A stretch of DNA of 64,000 bases from Aliiglaciecola sp041538045 (GCF_041538045.1 NZ_JBGOSE010000003.1:248001-312000), one strand, 5' to 3'. Positions 17,785 through 27,467 are shown, counted from the first letter of the stretch. Notes: a model not told the origin generated them from the sequence alone. Made by a program: numbers and translations.

Positions 17785-19140
17785 ATGCTATCAATTCAAT
17801 TAAATCCAGTTGGCCCTTTAAGTCAATTGTCGCAGTACGAAGTAGATCGACTTAAACAATCAGTCAATAGTGATCTCTATAAATTATTCAGAAACTGTTG
17901 TTTAGCAGTATTAAATTCTGGCGTGGAAGAAGATGATTTCGAACAGCTTTTTACCCCCTATGAAGACTTCGAAGTTAATCTGATAAGACGTGAGCGTGGC
18001 GTTAAAATCGAACTAGTTAATCCGCCTGCTGTAGCATTCGTTGACGGGCAATTAATCAAAGGTGTGCACGAACACTTATTTGCCGTACTCAGAGATATTT
18101 TACATATGGGAGTAAAATACCGGCTCAATGAAGCCCATGTTACACAATCGAAAGATTTAACCGACATAGTGTTTGATATGTTACGTCACGCTGAAGTTAT
18201 TAAAGTAGGTAGCGATCCGAATATGGTAGTTTGCTGGGGCGGTCACTCAATTGGCGAAGTAGAATATAAATACACCAAAGAAGTGGGTTACCAACTCGGC
18301 TTGAGAGAAATGAACATTTGTACCGGCTGTGGTCCAGGAGCGATGAAAGGCCCAATGAAAGGGGCTGCAATTGGACACGCAAAACAGCGCTACAAAACCG
18401 GCCGCTATTTAGGAATGACTGAACCATCAATTATTGCCGCCGAGCCGCCAAACGCTATTGTCAATGAACTGGTTATCATGCCAGATATTGAGAAACGGTT
18501 AGAAGCTTTTGTCCGTATTGCCCATGCAATTGTTATTTTTCCAGGAGGCGTAGGTACCGCTGAAGAGTTGTTATATTTGTTGGGTGTCATGTTAAATGAA
18601 GAAAACCGCGAACAAATCGTGCCGATTATTTTAACTGGGCCAGCTCAAACTAAAGACTACTTTGAATCTATTGATAAATTTGTGGGGGAAACCTTAGGTC
18701 CAGAAGCACAGTCGTTATATGAAATAGTAGTGGATGATGCGGTTAAAGTTGCGCAAAAAATAAAAAACCAGCAACTTGACGTGCGCACTCATCGACGCAA
18801 CACCGGCGACTCCTATTTATTTAATTGGCTACTAAAAATTGAACCAGAATTTCAAAAACCCTTTGAGCCTACCCATCAAAGCATGCAAGAACTGAATTTG
18901 CATTTTTCGCAGCCTAAAGCCGAACTTGCAGCTGCGTTACGTAAAGCTTTTTCGGGAATAGTGGCTGGAAATGTGAAATCCGAAGGCATCACGCAAATAC
19001 GAAAACATGGCCCTTTTAAAATCAATGGCGATCCTAAATTGATGAATATGCTCGACACTTTACTGCAATCATTTGTAAAACAACAACGAATGAAGCTTCC
19101 TGGTAGCGACTATAGCCCTTGTTATCAGGTAATAACCTAA
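17785..19140 (+). CDS. ppnN: Nucleotide 5'-monophosphate nucleosidase (YgdH/PpnN)
   Basis: 451 residues, colinear with E. coli PpnN (454). The central LOG-like Rossmann domain has MVVCWGGHSI, CTGCGPGAMKGPMKGA and the PGGVGTAEE phosphoribosyl-binding motif. N- and C-terminal extensions (SDLYKLFRN, AFSGIVAGNVKS, MKLPGSDYSPCY) are those of the long PpnN form, which in E. coli binds (p)ppGpp. It cleaves purine and pyrimidine monophosphates to base and ribose 5-phosphate. It sits directly after queF, as in E. coli. Confidence 0.95.
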   Translation: MLSIQLNPVGPLSQLSQYEVDRLKQSVNSDLYKLFRNCCLAVLNSGVEEDDFEQLFTPYEDFEVNLIRRERGVKIELVNPPAVAFVDGQLIKGVHEHLFAVLRDILHMGVKYRLNEAHVTQSKDLTDIVFDMLRHAEVIKVGSDPNMVVCWGGHSIGEVEYKYTKEVGYQLGLREMNICTGCGPGAMKGPMKGAAIGHAKQRYKTGRYLGMTEPSIIAAEPPNAIVNELVIMPDIEKRLEAFVRIAHAIVIFPGGVGTAEELLYLLGVMLNEENREQIVPIILTGPAQTKDYFESIDKFVGETLGPEAQSLYEIVVDDAVKVAQKIKNQQLDVRTHRRNTGDSYLFNWLLKIEPEFQKPFEPTHQSMQELNLHFSQPKAELAAALRKAFSGIVAGNVKSEGITQIRKHGPFKINGDPKLMNMLDTLLQSFVKQQRMKLPGSDYSPCYQVIT

Positions 19141-19228
19141 GGCAGGATATAGGCTTTTCACGTTTAGTAGCCTTTATTCATCAGTGTGATTTGATTACCA
19201 TAGGGATAATTAATCTTGAGAAATAATT

Positions 19229-19603
19229 ATGAATAGTAAAGTAATACAACGTATCGGAATTGGCGTATTTATCTACGTATCTCTGGTTGTAGTACTGATA
19301 TTGTTTAACCCAGACGACACCTCCAGTATGGGATGGGAAGATCGTCAGGAATATAATAAAGTTCAGTTAACTAAAATCAAAGTTGGTGATCTTCGTTCAA
19401 GTATTGTTGAACTATTGGGACCTCCAGATATTAGTGAAGCCAAACAAGTGGGTGACGCACAGTTACAAGTGATGTTTTACCGGACTACCTGGAATCAATC
19501 AGATGGTATAACCACCCAAGATGAGTGCACCCCACTGCTATTTCAAAATGATAAATTAATTGCCTGGGGTGATGGCACTTATCAAAGTTACTTAAAGCGC
19601 TAG
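19229..19603 (+). CDS. DUF3192 family protein with N-terminal membrane anchor
   Basis: 124 residues. One hydrophobic helix (about residues 8-26) has no lipobox Cys, so this paralogue is anchored rather than lipidated. The DUF3192 domain has VELLGPPDISE, QVMFYRTTW, DGITTQDECTPLLF and AWGDGTY, closely similar to the lipoprotein at 15025. The two genes are about 4 kb apart in opposite directions. Function unknown. Confidence 0.82.
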   Translation: MNSKVIQRIGIGVFIYVSLVVVLILFNPDDTSSMGWEDRQEYNKVQLTKIKVGDLRSSIVELLGPPDISEAKQVGDAQLQVMFYRTTWNQSDGITTQDECTPLLFQNDKLIAWGDGTYQSYLKR

Positions 19604-19637
19604 TGACTCACTCCTGCTCCCCAGAGTTTATTGAAAC

Positions 19638-21350
19638 ATGCCAACCCAAGGTGTAATAAAAGCCTTTGGGCAGGTTTCCAGCGTACTTGATGAAGTGCGG
19701 CAAAACCCCGTTGGACCAGAACAGATCAAACGGATTGTTAAAGTTTCAGAACACTTTCTAGCGGCTTTTAAGCTCGCTCCTGATATCTTTGTTGCCCAAC
19801 CTTTATTATATAAATCCAGAAGTAGTTTCTTACATAATTTCGTCTTCAATGGCATGGTCTACTGCGCACTTCTTTGCAACCGAGGGCGGGTTAATGACTT
19901 ATGCTGCCAACAGTTATTAAGTTGTTTACTCTCACTATATTGCGAACGTCAGGAAGATCTAGAAAGCTTTTTTCAGCAAAACAAACGCCCCTCTAACCAT
20001 CGTAAAAGTGTACGCCTACTACAAATTCTAGATAAAGCTAATCTGCAAACATGGATGGATGGCTATCAAATTTACAAATGGCTTTTTTCCAAGTTTGAAA
20101 ATAACCGTTCTTGGCCTTTAACGTTAACCAAAAACCAGCAAATTATTTTATTAGCACACCAACTTGCATCACGGATCACCCCGAGTAAATTTAAAAAGCC
20201 CATGCATTTTTCCACGGCGTTACAAAAACTCGTGCAAAGCTCACCGGAACGTTATTTAACAGGGTTAGATGGCTTGTTAGAATACCCTGCTCTGCTTTGT
20301 CCTGGTTCATTAATTAAACTAAACAATCAAGATCCTGCAATAGTGCTAAGTGTTGCCGAAGACAAAGTACTAGTGGTTATGATTAAAGCCGATGACAGTG
20401 ATTCCCCGCAATTTAAACGGGTATATAAGGACAATATTCAACACGTTTCAGCGACTCAAAAAGTATCAGGTTTTAGCCAGATTCAACGATGGTGGAATAT
20501 AAATTGGCAATTGGAAAAGGCTGACTGTTCGGATCCAATAGGCAACAACTTTCCGTTAGACAAGCCACCCACATTGCTACTAGAGGTACAAAAGCATTTA
20601 AATAGTGATTCCATCGATATCGACAAATTGGCATTGCAAATCAATTCAGAACCGGCTTTTGCGGAATACTTAAAACAAACCGCGACAATATCAAATAGGA
20701 ACAAGCTTCCCATTCAGCAAGTTAAACACGGAATCATGATGCACGGTTATGTGAAAGCAAACTCAATGCTTATTCAACAAGCCCTGTTATTGCGATTAAA
20801 CCAAAGTTACTTCCCATTGCAACAGAACTTCACTCAGTTCATTCGTTTAGCCAGTCAAATTGCCGCTAATCTTACCAGCCAAAATGAACACCTAACGCCT
20901 GAAGAAGCGTCCACTTTATTGTGTTTTGCTTGTAGCGGATTATTTACCCAACCCGCCCTTAAAACTCGTACAAAATGGAACCTTAGTTTAGAACGACAGC
21001 AAGATATTTGCTGTCTATTCGATTTTCGACAGCCAGAAACATTACGCAGTCACAGTTTAAAATTGTGCCAAGCATGGCAACAACCCTCATTGTATACAGA
21101 AGCAATTGTGGCAAATGGCAAAAATTCAGATGAACTGCCTAAAAACCCGATTCTTAAAACCATGATCATGACACTCGGTTTGAGCCTTTTGCTAGCCAGA
21201 AAAATTTATTTTTGTGAACAGGTTTTAAATGAAGAGTCTCGCTATTTTTATACCCAAAGTTTAACGTTTTTTAAATTTAATGAACAAAACGTTAGTGAAT
21301 TGTTAGCCAACTCTCTACATCACAGTCACAGCTATTGTGCATTACCTTAA
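19638..21350 (+). CDS. HDOD-like / degenerate HD-domain protein
   Basis: 570 residues, cytoplasmic and mostly helical. The N-terminal half has a diverged HD-like helical bundle (SSFLHNFVFNGMVYCALL); the middle (about 215-265) looks like a small beta domain. The C-terminal half (about 310-470) resembles an HDOD domain: INSEPAFAEYLKQTA, a short loop, then KHGIMMHGYVKANSMLIQQALL, the typical ordered-helix pattern. Metal-binding His/Asp pairs of active HD phosphohydrolases are not seen. HDOD proteins often act in signalling. It starts 34 bp after the DUF3192 gene. Confidence 0.6.
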   Translation: MPTQGVIKAFGQVSSVLDEVRQNPVGPEQIKRIVKVSEHFLAAFKLAPDIFVAQPLLYKSRSSFLHNFVFNGMVYCALLCNRGRVNDLCCQQLLSCLLSLYCERQEDLESFFQQNKRPSNHRKSVRLLQILDKANLQTWMDGYQIYKWLFSKFENNRSWPLTLTKNQQIILLAHQLASRITPSKFKKPMHFSTALQKLVQSSPERYLTGLDGLLEYPALLCPGSLIKLNNQDPAIVLSVAEDKVLVVMIKADDSDSPQFKRVYKDNIQHVSATQKVSGFSQIQRWWNINWQLEKADCSDPIGNNFPLDKPPTLLLEVQKHLNSDSIDIDKLALQINSEPAFAEYLKQTATISNRNKLPIQQVKHGIMMHGYVKANSMLIQQALLLRLNQSYFPLQQNFTQFIRLASQIAANLTSQNEHLTPEEASTLLCFACSGLFTQPALKTRTKWNLSLERQQDICCLFDFRQPETLRSHSLKLCQAWQQPSLYTEAIVANGKNSDELPKNPILKTMIMTLGLSLLLARKIYFCEQVLNEESRYFYTQSLTFFKFNEQNVSELLANSLHHSHSYCALP

Positions 21351-21494
21351 AACCCAAGAATTCAGCAGCTATCACGTGGAAATCGTCGTAATACATGGAA
21401 AATTAGCTCCAAAAGTGGTATAAAACTGCCCCTTAAACTCAGTCTATACGCCGGCTAAATACACAGCCCCAAAAGTGTAAAATAGGAATACATA

Positions 21495-22502
21495 ATGACA
21501 CAACAACGCATTACCGTTATCAAAGGTGATGGTATCGGACCTGATATCGTCGATTCGGCCTTACAAATTTTAGAAAAAGTTGGCTGCGACTTTGAGTATG
21601 ATTTTGCCGATGCAGGTTTGATGGCTTTAGAAAATCACGGCGAACTATTACCCCAAGAGACTTTAGATCTTATTGAAAAAAACAAAGTTGCGTTAAAAGG
21701 CCCACTTACCACACCAGTAGGTGAAGGCTTTACTTCCATTAACGTTAGCTTGCGTAAAAAGTTTCAAATGTACGCAAACGTCCGTCCTGTACTATCTTTT
21801 AAAGGGACTAAAGCTCGTTACGAAGACATTGATATCATTACCGTTCGAGAAAATACCGAAGGCATGTACTCAGGTTTAGGACAAGTTGTATCTGAGGACG
21901 GCAGTGAAGCGGAAGCAAAAAGTATCATTACTCGCGAAGGTGCTGAACGCATTATAACTTTCGCATATGAACTAGCGCGTCGCGAAGGACGTAAAAAAGT
22001 TACGGCAGTGCATAAAGCAAACATCTTAAAGTCTACTTCAGGTTTGTTTTTGAAAGTAGCCAGAGAAATAGCCGACAAATATCCTGACATCGAGTCAACC
22101 GAGATGATTGTTGATAATGCATGTATGCAATTAGTTATGAACCCCCATCAATTTGATGTAATGGTAACAACAAACTTATTTGGTGATATTCTTTCAGACC
22201 TTTGTGCTGGTCTAGTAGGCGGTTTAGGTATGGCACCAGGAGCTAACATAGGTTCAGACTGCGCTATTTTTGAAGCTGTTCATGGCTCTGCACCTGATAT
22301 CGCTGGTAAAAACCTAGCCAACCCAACTTCCGTTATTTTAGCCTCAGTTCAAATGCTTGAATACCTACAGATGGGTGATAAAGCGGATAAAATCCGTAGT
22401 GCGCTTAAAGACGTTATCGAATCTGGTGACCGTACAACACGTGATTTAGGTGGTGAACACGGTACAACTGACTTCACCCAAGCAGTATTAGATAGACTTT
22501 AA
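21495..22502 (+). CDS. NAD-type isocitrate dehydrogenase (beta-decarboxylating dehydrogenase family)
   Basis: 335 residues. Family motifs: IKGDGIGPDIVDSALQ at the N-terminus, LKGPLTTPVGEGFTSINVSL (the S-x-N substrate loop of isocitrate enzymes), ITVRENTEGMYSG, the catalytic Lys in HKANI, the metal Asp run LFGDILSDLCAG and HGSAPDIAGKNLANPTS. The cofactor loop after HGSAPD has I-A-G-K, fitting NAD rather than the NADP enzyme, as in the short homologues of Alteromonadales. Substrate is inferred from the S-x-N loop; isopropylmalate or homoisocitrate enzymes are less likely. A strong terminator follows. Confidence 0.85.
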   Translation: MTQQRITVIKGDGIGPDIVDSALQILEKVGCDFEYDFADAGLMALENHGELLPQETLDLIEKNKVALKGPLTTPVGEGFTSINVSLRKKFQMYANVRPVLSFKGTKARYEDIDIITVRENTEGMYSGLGQVVSEDGSEAEAKSIITREGAERIITFAYELARREGRKKVTAVHKANILKSTSGLFLKVAREIADKYPDIESTEMIVDNACMQLVMNPHQFDVMVTTNLFGDILSDLCAGLVGGLGMAPGANIGSDCAIFEAVHGSAPDIAGKNLANPTSVILASVQMLEYLQMGDKADKIRSALKDVIESGDRTTRDLGGEHGTTDFTQAVLDRL

Positions 22503-22529
22503 ACTACAGGTTTAGATCCTCTCTACACC

Positions 22530-22565
22530 AAGCCATTACATTTAATTATGTAATGGCTTTTTTCA
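22530..22565 (+). terminator. Intrinsic terminator of the isocitrate dehydrogenase gene
   Basis: AAGCCATTACAT (22530-22541) pairs perfectly with ATGTAATGGCTT (22548-22559) around a six-base loop, followed by TTTTTCATTTT. Confidence 0.92.
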
Positions 22566-22571
22566 TTTTGA

Positions 22572-22754
22572 ACTGTCGAAATATTTTGGGCTGAGAACTG
22601 CTGTAGCGGTAATAACTCAATCAGATTGACTGAAGTGAGCTCTGGGGATGTTCAAGCTTTATCACTTGCTTCTGTAGAAGCGGCCAGTGTACCTGAACCA
22701 GCAGGCATTTTATTGCTAGGTATGGGGTTATTAGCACTTCGTCGTAAAAAATAA
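22572..22754 (+). pseudogene. Orphan C-terminal tail of a PEP-CTERM protein
   Basis: An open stretch after an in-frame TGA, with no start codon or ribosome binding site, ends in a classic PEP-CTERM sorting signal: SVPEP, then a hydrophobic segment with LLLGMGLLAL, then RRKK and a stop at 22752-22754. About 35 residues of ordinary acidic/polar sequence precede it. The rest of the protein is missing; it directly abuts the upstream terminator, which suggests a deletion. Intact PEP-CTERM proteins are handled by exosortase and exported to the surface. Confidence 0.8.
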
Positions 22755-22803
22755 TCTAGAATAAAGCTACACTGAATTTTCTACTAAACGGTAGAGTCTA
22801 ACT

Positions 22804-22829
22804 AAGGTCCTTTTAAGGGCCTTTTTTAT
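22804..22829 (+). terminator. Intrinsic terminator after the PEP-CTERM tail
   Basis: AAGGTCC pairs with GGGCCTT (one G-T pair) around a TTTTAA loop and is followed by TTTTTA. It is presumably the original terminator of the lost PEP-CTERM gene. Confidence 0.85.
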
Positions 22830-22990
22830 TGCTCTGAAAAGTGATTATTTAAATACTTCCTCGACACTTATTATCTCACCGACAGTATTGACCTCCCAAA
22901 AACTAGACTTTACATATAAACCAAGCCGGACTAATTTTAAATCGTGCAAATGAAGCACTAACGAATTAAAAATGAATACGGAGATTCCAT

Positions 22991-23314
22991 ATGAAAAAGT
23001 TCTTACCCACTTTAATTGTGGCTTGTGCAGTTTTTACTGCCAGCAGCCCACTTTCTATACATGCAAAAAGCTTAAACCAGAAAATTGAAACCGCAAAAAC
23101 TCAATTGCAGGCTGAAGCGACCCCCATCAATATCAATACGGCTACCGCTAATGATTTAGAAGCCTTACCCGGCATTGGAGCAAAAAAAGCCCAAGATATT
23201 GTGGCGTACCGAAAAGCCAATGGTAGCTTTAAACGTGTGGAAGACATTACCAACGTGAAGGGAATTGGTGACCGAATGTTAGCAAAATTGAAAACATCGG
23301 TTTCTGTTAAATAA
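22991..23314 (+). CDS. ComEA-family helix-hairpin-helix protein
   Basis: 107 residues: a signal peptide ending near SIHA, a short linker, then ININTATANDLEALPGIG and VKGIGDRMLAKL, the double helix-hairpin-helix fold of ComEA. Such periplasmic proteins bind incoming DNA during transformation, though short gammaproteobacterial versions also occur without known competence roles. Start ATG with GGAG upstream. Followed at once by a strong bidirectional terminator. Confidence 0.88.
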   Translation: MKKFLPTLIVACAVFTASSPLSIHAKSLNQKIETAKTQLQAEATPININTATANDLEALPGIGAKKAQDIVAYRKANGSFKRVEDITNVKGIGDRMLAKLKTSVSVK

Positions 23315-23316
23315 AA

Positions 23317-23342
23317 AAATGGCGCCAATTGGCGCCATTTTT
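23317..23342. terminator. Bidirectional terminator between comEA-like gene and galU
   Basis: AAATGGCGCC and GGCGCCATTT pair over ten bases around an AATT loop, with an A-run on one side and a T-run on the other, so it works in both directions. Confidence 0.93.
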
Positions 23343-23362
23343 ATACTGCTTTAAGGCTAACG

Positions 23363-24256
23363 TTATTTAATGGTTTCTTTTAAGAAATCAAGAAACTCGT
23401 CTTTAATTTCTTCGTGACGTAAACCGTATTCAATATTGGCTTTCATATAACCAAGCTTGCTTCCACAATCATGGCTTTTACCAGTCATATAGTAAGCATC
23501 AACCTGTTCTTTTTCCATCATTGTGTCTATGGCATCGGTTAATTGAATTTCATCACCCGCACCCGGCTGAGTTTTTTCCAACTCATCCCAAATACTTTCA
23601 GATAAAACGTAACGCCCTACTACGGCCAAGTTAGATGGTGCTTCTTCCACTGGCGGCTTTTCTACCATTTTATGGATCTTCGCCGACTCACCTTCGCCTA
23701 ACTCTTTACCTTCTAAGTCAACCACACCGTATTTGTGAACTAAATCTTCAGGTACGGCTTCAACCATAATTTGGCTAACCTGACTGGTATTAAAGGTTGC
23801 TACCATGTCAGCCAAGTTATCTTTCTTAGGGTTACATGCAGCATCGTCAATGATAACGTCTGGCAGAACCACTGCAAAAGGGTTATCACCGATCATAGGA
23901 CGGGCACACAAGATAGCGTGACCCAAACCTTTTGCCACACCTTGACGCACATGCATAATGGTTACATCTTTAGGGCAGATAGCTTGAACCGCTTCTAACA
24001 ACTGACGCTTAACCCGTTTTTCTAGGGTAGCTTCTAATTCAAAGCTGGTATCAAAGTGATTTTCTATACTGTTCTTACTCGCGTGAGTAACCAGTATAAT
24101 TTCTTTCAAACCAGCGGCTACACATTCCGCTACCACATACTGAATCAGTGGTTTATCGACTACTGGCAGCATTTCCTTTGGAATCGCTTTTGTTGCGGGT
24201 AACATTCTTGTCCCCAGTCCTGCAACTGGAATGACTGCTTTTTTAACCTGACTCAT
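23363..24256 (-). CDS. galU: UTP-glucose-1-phosphate uridylyltransferase
   Basis: 297 residues (E. coli GalU 302). The nucleotidyltransferase signature VAGLGTRMLPATKAIPKEML is at the N-terminus, followed by DKPLIQYVV, AVVLPDVIID and the C-terminal SHDCGSKLGYMKA typical of GalU. It makes UDP-glucose in the cytoplasm. It follows ugd with a single base between them, so the pair supplies UDP-glucuronate to the polysaccharide locus next door. Confidence 0.97.
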   Translation of the reverse strand: MSQVKKAVIPVAGLGTRMLPATKAIPKEMLPVVDKPLIQYVVAECVAAGLKEIILVTHASKNSIENHFDTSFELEATLEKRVKRQLLEAVQAICPKDVTIMHVRQGVAKGLGHAILCARPMIGDNPFAVVLPDVIIDDAACNPKKDNLADMVATFNTSQVSQIMVEAVPEDLVHKYGVVDLEGKELGEGESAKIHKMVEKPPVEEAPSNLAVVGRYVLSESIWDELEKTQPGAGDEIQLTDAIDTMMEKEQVDAYYMTGKSHDCGSKLGYMKANIEYGLRHEEIKDEFLDFLKETIK

Positions 24257-24257
24257 A

Positions 24258-25598
24258 TTAACTTTCCTTTATTGATAATCCACGACCTATGGCGTAGTAA
24301 TGCAATCCGTATTCCTGCATTAACGAAGGTTCAAATAAATTTCGTCCATCAAATAACAATGGCTCAGATAGCGACTGTTTTATTAACTCAAAATCAGGTG
24401 CTCTAAATGCCTGCCACTCAGTGCAGATGACTAAGAAATCAGCGCCTTTAAGGGCTGCTTCTTTGGTGCCAGTTAAACTCAAATCATCACGTACACCGTA
24501 TATGCGCTGAGTCTCCTCCATGGCTTCAGGGTCGTAGGCTTGTACCTTAGCGCCTGCTTCCCACAAATGTTCCATTAACACGCGACTAGATGCCTCACGC
24601 ATATCATCAGTATTAGGTTTAAACGATAAACCCCAAACAGCCGCAGTCTTGCCCTTCAGATCATTATTAAAATGCCCAGAGATATATTCAAACAGTTTTT
24701 CTTTCTGTTTGTAGTTCACGGCCTCTACAGATTCTAAGATCTTGGCGGTATACCCTGCCTCAGTTGCACTACGAGCGAGCGCCTGCACATCTTTGGGGAA
24801 ACAAGATCCACCATAACCACAACCAGGATAAATAAACTGATAGCCAATTCGCGGATCTGAACCGATACCGAGTCTTACGTTTTCGATGTCAGCACCAAAC
24901 ACTTCAGCTAAATTAGCCATTTCATTCATAAAACTAATTTTAGTAGCCAACATGCAATTGGCTGCATATTTAGTTAATTCAGCACTGCGAATATCCATGA
25001 CAATAATTTTGTCATGGTTGCGATTAAATGGTGCATAAAGCTCTCTTAGCTTCTTTTCTGCACCAACACTGTCAGTACCGATAATAATACGGTCAGGTCG
25101 CATGCAATCATTAACGGCTGCGCCCTCTTTTAAAAACTCAGGATTTGAAACCACATCGAAGGGTACTGATTTACCCAGAGACTCTTGTACTTCTGTAATT
25201 TTTGCTTTCACTTTATCCGCGGTGCCCACAGGAACCGTCGATTTGTTGATCACAATTTTATGCTGCTCCATAGCTTCAGATATGGTTTTAGCAACGGCAA
25301 GTACGTATTTAAGATCAGCAGAACCATCTTCATCTGGCGGTGTGCCTACGGCAATGAAAATTACTTCACCATGCTCAATCCCAGCCTTGGCATCAGTGGT
25401 AAATGTAACCCTACCGGCATCAAAATTAGATTTAACTAAAGGCGTTAAGCCCGGTTCGTAAATAGGAATAATACCTTTCTCAAGGTTGTCGACTTTGCTT
25501 TGGTCAACATCGACACAGACAACTTGATGACCTACTTCTGCCAATACAGCAGCTTGTACTAACCCCACATAACCAATACCAAACACGGTTACTTTCAT
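24258..25598 (-). CDS. ugd: UDP-glucose 6-dehydrogenase
   Basis: 446 residues. N-terminal Rossmann GIGYVGLVQAAVLAEVGH, KSTVPVGT, and the catalytic Cys in PGCGYGGSCFPKD near residue 263; C-terminal substrate domain with WGLSFKPNTDDMREA. It oxidises UDP-glucose to UDP-glucuronate with two NAD+. It is the first gene of the ugd-galU pair at the edge of the glycosyltransferase block. Confidence 0.96.
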   Translation of the reverse strand: MKVTVFGIGYVGLVQAAVLAEVGHQVVCVDVDQSKVDNLEKGIIPIYEPGLTPLVKSNFDAGRVTFTTDAKAGIEHGEVIFIAVGTPPDEDGSADLKYVLAVAKTISEAMEQHKIVINKSTVPVGTADKVKAKITEVQESLGKSVPFDVVSNPEFLKEGAAVNDCMRPDRIIIGTDSVGAEKKLRELYAPFNRNHDKIIVMDIRSAELTKYAANCMLATKISFMNEMANLAEVFGADIENVRLGIGSDPRIGYQFIYPGCGYGGSCFPKDVQALARSATEAGYTAKILESVEAVNYKQKEKLFEYISGHFNNDLKGKTAAVWGLSFKPNTDDMREASSRVLMEHLWEAGAKVQAYDPEAMEETQRIYGVRDDLSLTGTKEAALKGADFLVICTEWQAFRAPDFELIKQSLSEPLLFDGRNLFEPSLMQEYGLHYYAIGRGLSIKES

Positions 25599-25767
25599 TA
25601 TTTTTAGTTCCTTTAATCAATTAGCTGTATCTTTGTCAGCAATTATCGTGCAAAAATTTTAAACTACATATGTTGCGATTCGTATTACAAACGGCAGTTA
25701 GTGTATAACTTCAAAAATAAAAAATATAGTTTGAAACTGAAGTGCACAGAGATTTGCTTTGAAGGTA

Positions 25768-26634
25768 TTACCAGTTGTCGGAAAATGCACCATCTTTTTT
25801 ACGGATTCCATCCCACAGGCCACATAACATAAACTTCAGACGCTCCAGTTTACGGTCTTGTAATAGACTATTGGCAAAAAACCGAATGGGTAAAACACAC
25901 AAATTACGGGTTTTCCAGTATCGAGGTACATAACCTCTGCGCGACAACAACAATATATTACGGAACTGGTAATACAGTCTGACTGGACTCCCTACTTTAT
26001 AGGTAATGCCTGCAAATTTACTGCGAGAGTCCCCTAAGCGGTGAATCATTTCAACTTTATCAGCAATGGCCACCATTAAATTTTGTTGTTTCGCTCGCCA
26101 ACACCATTCGTGATCTACCCCGTCAATAAATAAGGCTTCATCTTTATAACCAATGGCATCCAACTGTGACAAATCGATCATCATTCCAGAGGATATAATT
26201 TGCGTAACACAAACTAATTCGTCATACACCAAAACTTCACGCTGCACTCTAGGTTTCACCGATTTTTCAGAAAAAGAGCAAATGATACGTGGCCCAATGG
26301 CTACAACAGGTCGTTTCTCCACCTTAGAAGCCACCAGCAGAGAAGATAGCCTAAATGCAAGTTCATCATCAATGGTACTGTCTTGATCGAGCAGCATGCC
26401 ATATTCGCAGCCGGAAGAGCGTAAATCACGCAGCCCAACATTATGGGCAGCGGCAATGCCGATATTATTCGGAAAGTGATGGTAATGCATATTGGATTTA
26501 TCGAACAGCAACTCAGTAGCAACCGGAGAATTATCGACAATGGAAACCACATCCACTTGCTTTAGGACGGTTTCAAGAAGATCTTGGGTGATCCCCATAT
26601 CTGGCTTATATAAAATGACTGTCGCGCCTATCAC
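25768..26634 (-). CDS. Family 2 glycosyltransferase, rhamnosyltransferase-like
   Basis: 288 residues. GT-A fold: ATVILYKPD at the start, VDNSP, NNIGIAAAHNVGL, LLDQDS as the metal-binding site and a later GVDHEWCWRAKQ acceptor-side motif. The order and spacing match the family that includes dTDP-rhamnosyltransferases of O-antigen loci, consistent with rmlABCD in this locus. The GTG start overlaps the stop of the preceding gene by four bases (GTGA), so the two are translationally coupled. Confidence 0.82.
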   Translation of the reverse strand: MIGATVILYKPDMGITQDLLETVLKQVDVVSIVDNSPVATELLFDKSNMHYHHFPNNIGIAAAHNVGLRDLRSSGCEYGMLLDQDSTIDDELAFRLSSLLVASKVEKRPVVAIGPRIICSFSEKSVKPRVQREVLVYDELVCVTQIISSGMMIDLSQLDAIGYKDEALFIDGVDHEWCWRAKQQNLMVAIADKVEMIHRLGDSRSKFAGITYKVGSPVRLYYQFRNILLLSRRGYVPRYWKTRNLCVLPIRFFANSLLQDRKLERLKFMLCGLWDGIRKKDGAFSDNW

Positions 26635-27467
26635 TCGTGTCTAACCCGCTTATTCAAAAGGTAACGGTCTATTTTATACGCTAACTTCACAATTTTGGAA
26701 GGCATAAGCCGTAAAAAGAGCACCGCGCAAGCGTAAACAATATTGCCAATACTATAACGTTTTAATACTTTCATGGCATAAAAACGAGCTTTAAACTCAT
26801 TAATTGACTTACTCAACCCCCGACGTTTGTAAAAATCGTTCACCCGTCTAAATTCCAGCAGAGGCTCAGGCAAGTTGGCAAATTTGAAACCGGCAGCACA
26901 AAGCTCTATCCACAAAAAATAATCTTGGGTGTTTTGTAGCAGGTCGTTGTATCGATGACCAGCTTTAAACACCTCCATTCTAACCACTACAGTAGGGTGA
27001 TTGATTGCACAACGTTTCGGTAAAATTCGAAAAATATCACCGTGTTTTTTAGGCAGCTTTCGCTTACCCACTTTTTTCCCATTCTCGTTTATTTCAACCA
27101 AAGAAGTGCCCAATACTTGCGTTTTTTGATGCGTCTTCAGAAATTTGATTTGTTTTTCAAAACGATCCGAAAGGGAAATGTCATCAGCATCCATTCTGAA
27201 AAAGAACTCTGCAGATGGCATATTATTTAATGTCCAATCGATGACGTAGTTCATACAACTACTTAAACCAACATTCACCGAAGAATCAATTAACAGGATA
27301 TTATTCCGCGTAGTGCTTAGTTGTTTGAGATAACTAAAAACATCTTTTTTAACTTCACCGTCTAACACGATTACCAGCAGAAACCCTTGGTAACTTTGAC
27401 AAAGAACACTCTCAATCGATTGTTCAACCCAATTTAAGTGATCATCAATGTAAACACCCATGCCCAC
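26631..27467 (-). CDS. Family 2 glycosyltransferase
   Basis: 278 residues. GT-A motifs: MGVYIDDHLNWVEQSIESVL, VIVLDGE, MDADDISLSDRF (metal site and base), and NHPTVVVRMEVF. The usual first beta strand is only partly covered: upstream codons read ESVV in frame but have no ATG, and the drawn start is GTG at 27467 with no clear ribosome binding site, so the true start is uncertain. Sugar and acceptor unknown. It is coupled to the next glycosyltransferase gene. Confidence 0.85.
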   Translation of the reverse strand: MGMGVYIDDHLNWVEQSIESVLCQSYQGFLLVIVLDGEVKKDVFSYLKQLSTTRNNILLIDSSVNVGLSSCMNYVIDWTLNNMPSAEFFFRMDADDISLSDRFEKQIKFLKTHQKTQVLGTSLVEINENGKKVGKRKLPKKHGDIFRILPKRCAINHPTVVVRMEVFKAGHRYNDLLQNTQDYFLWIELCAAGFKFANLPEPLLEFRRVNDFYKRRGLSKSINEFKARFYAMKVLKRYSIGNIVYACAVLFLRLMPSKIVKLAYKIDRYLLNKRVRHE

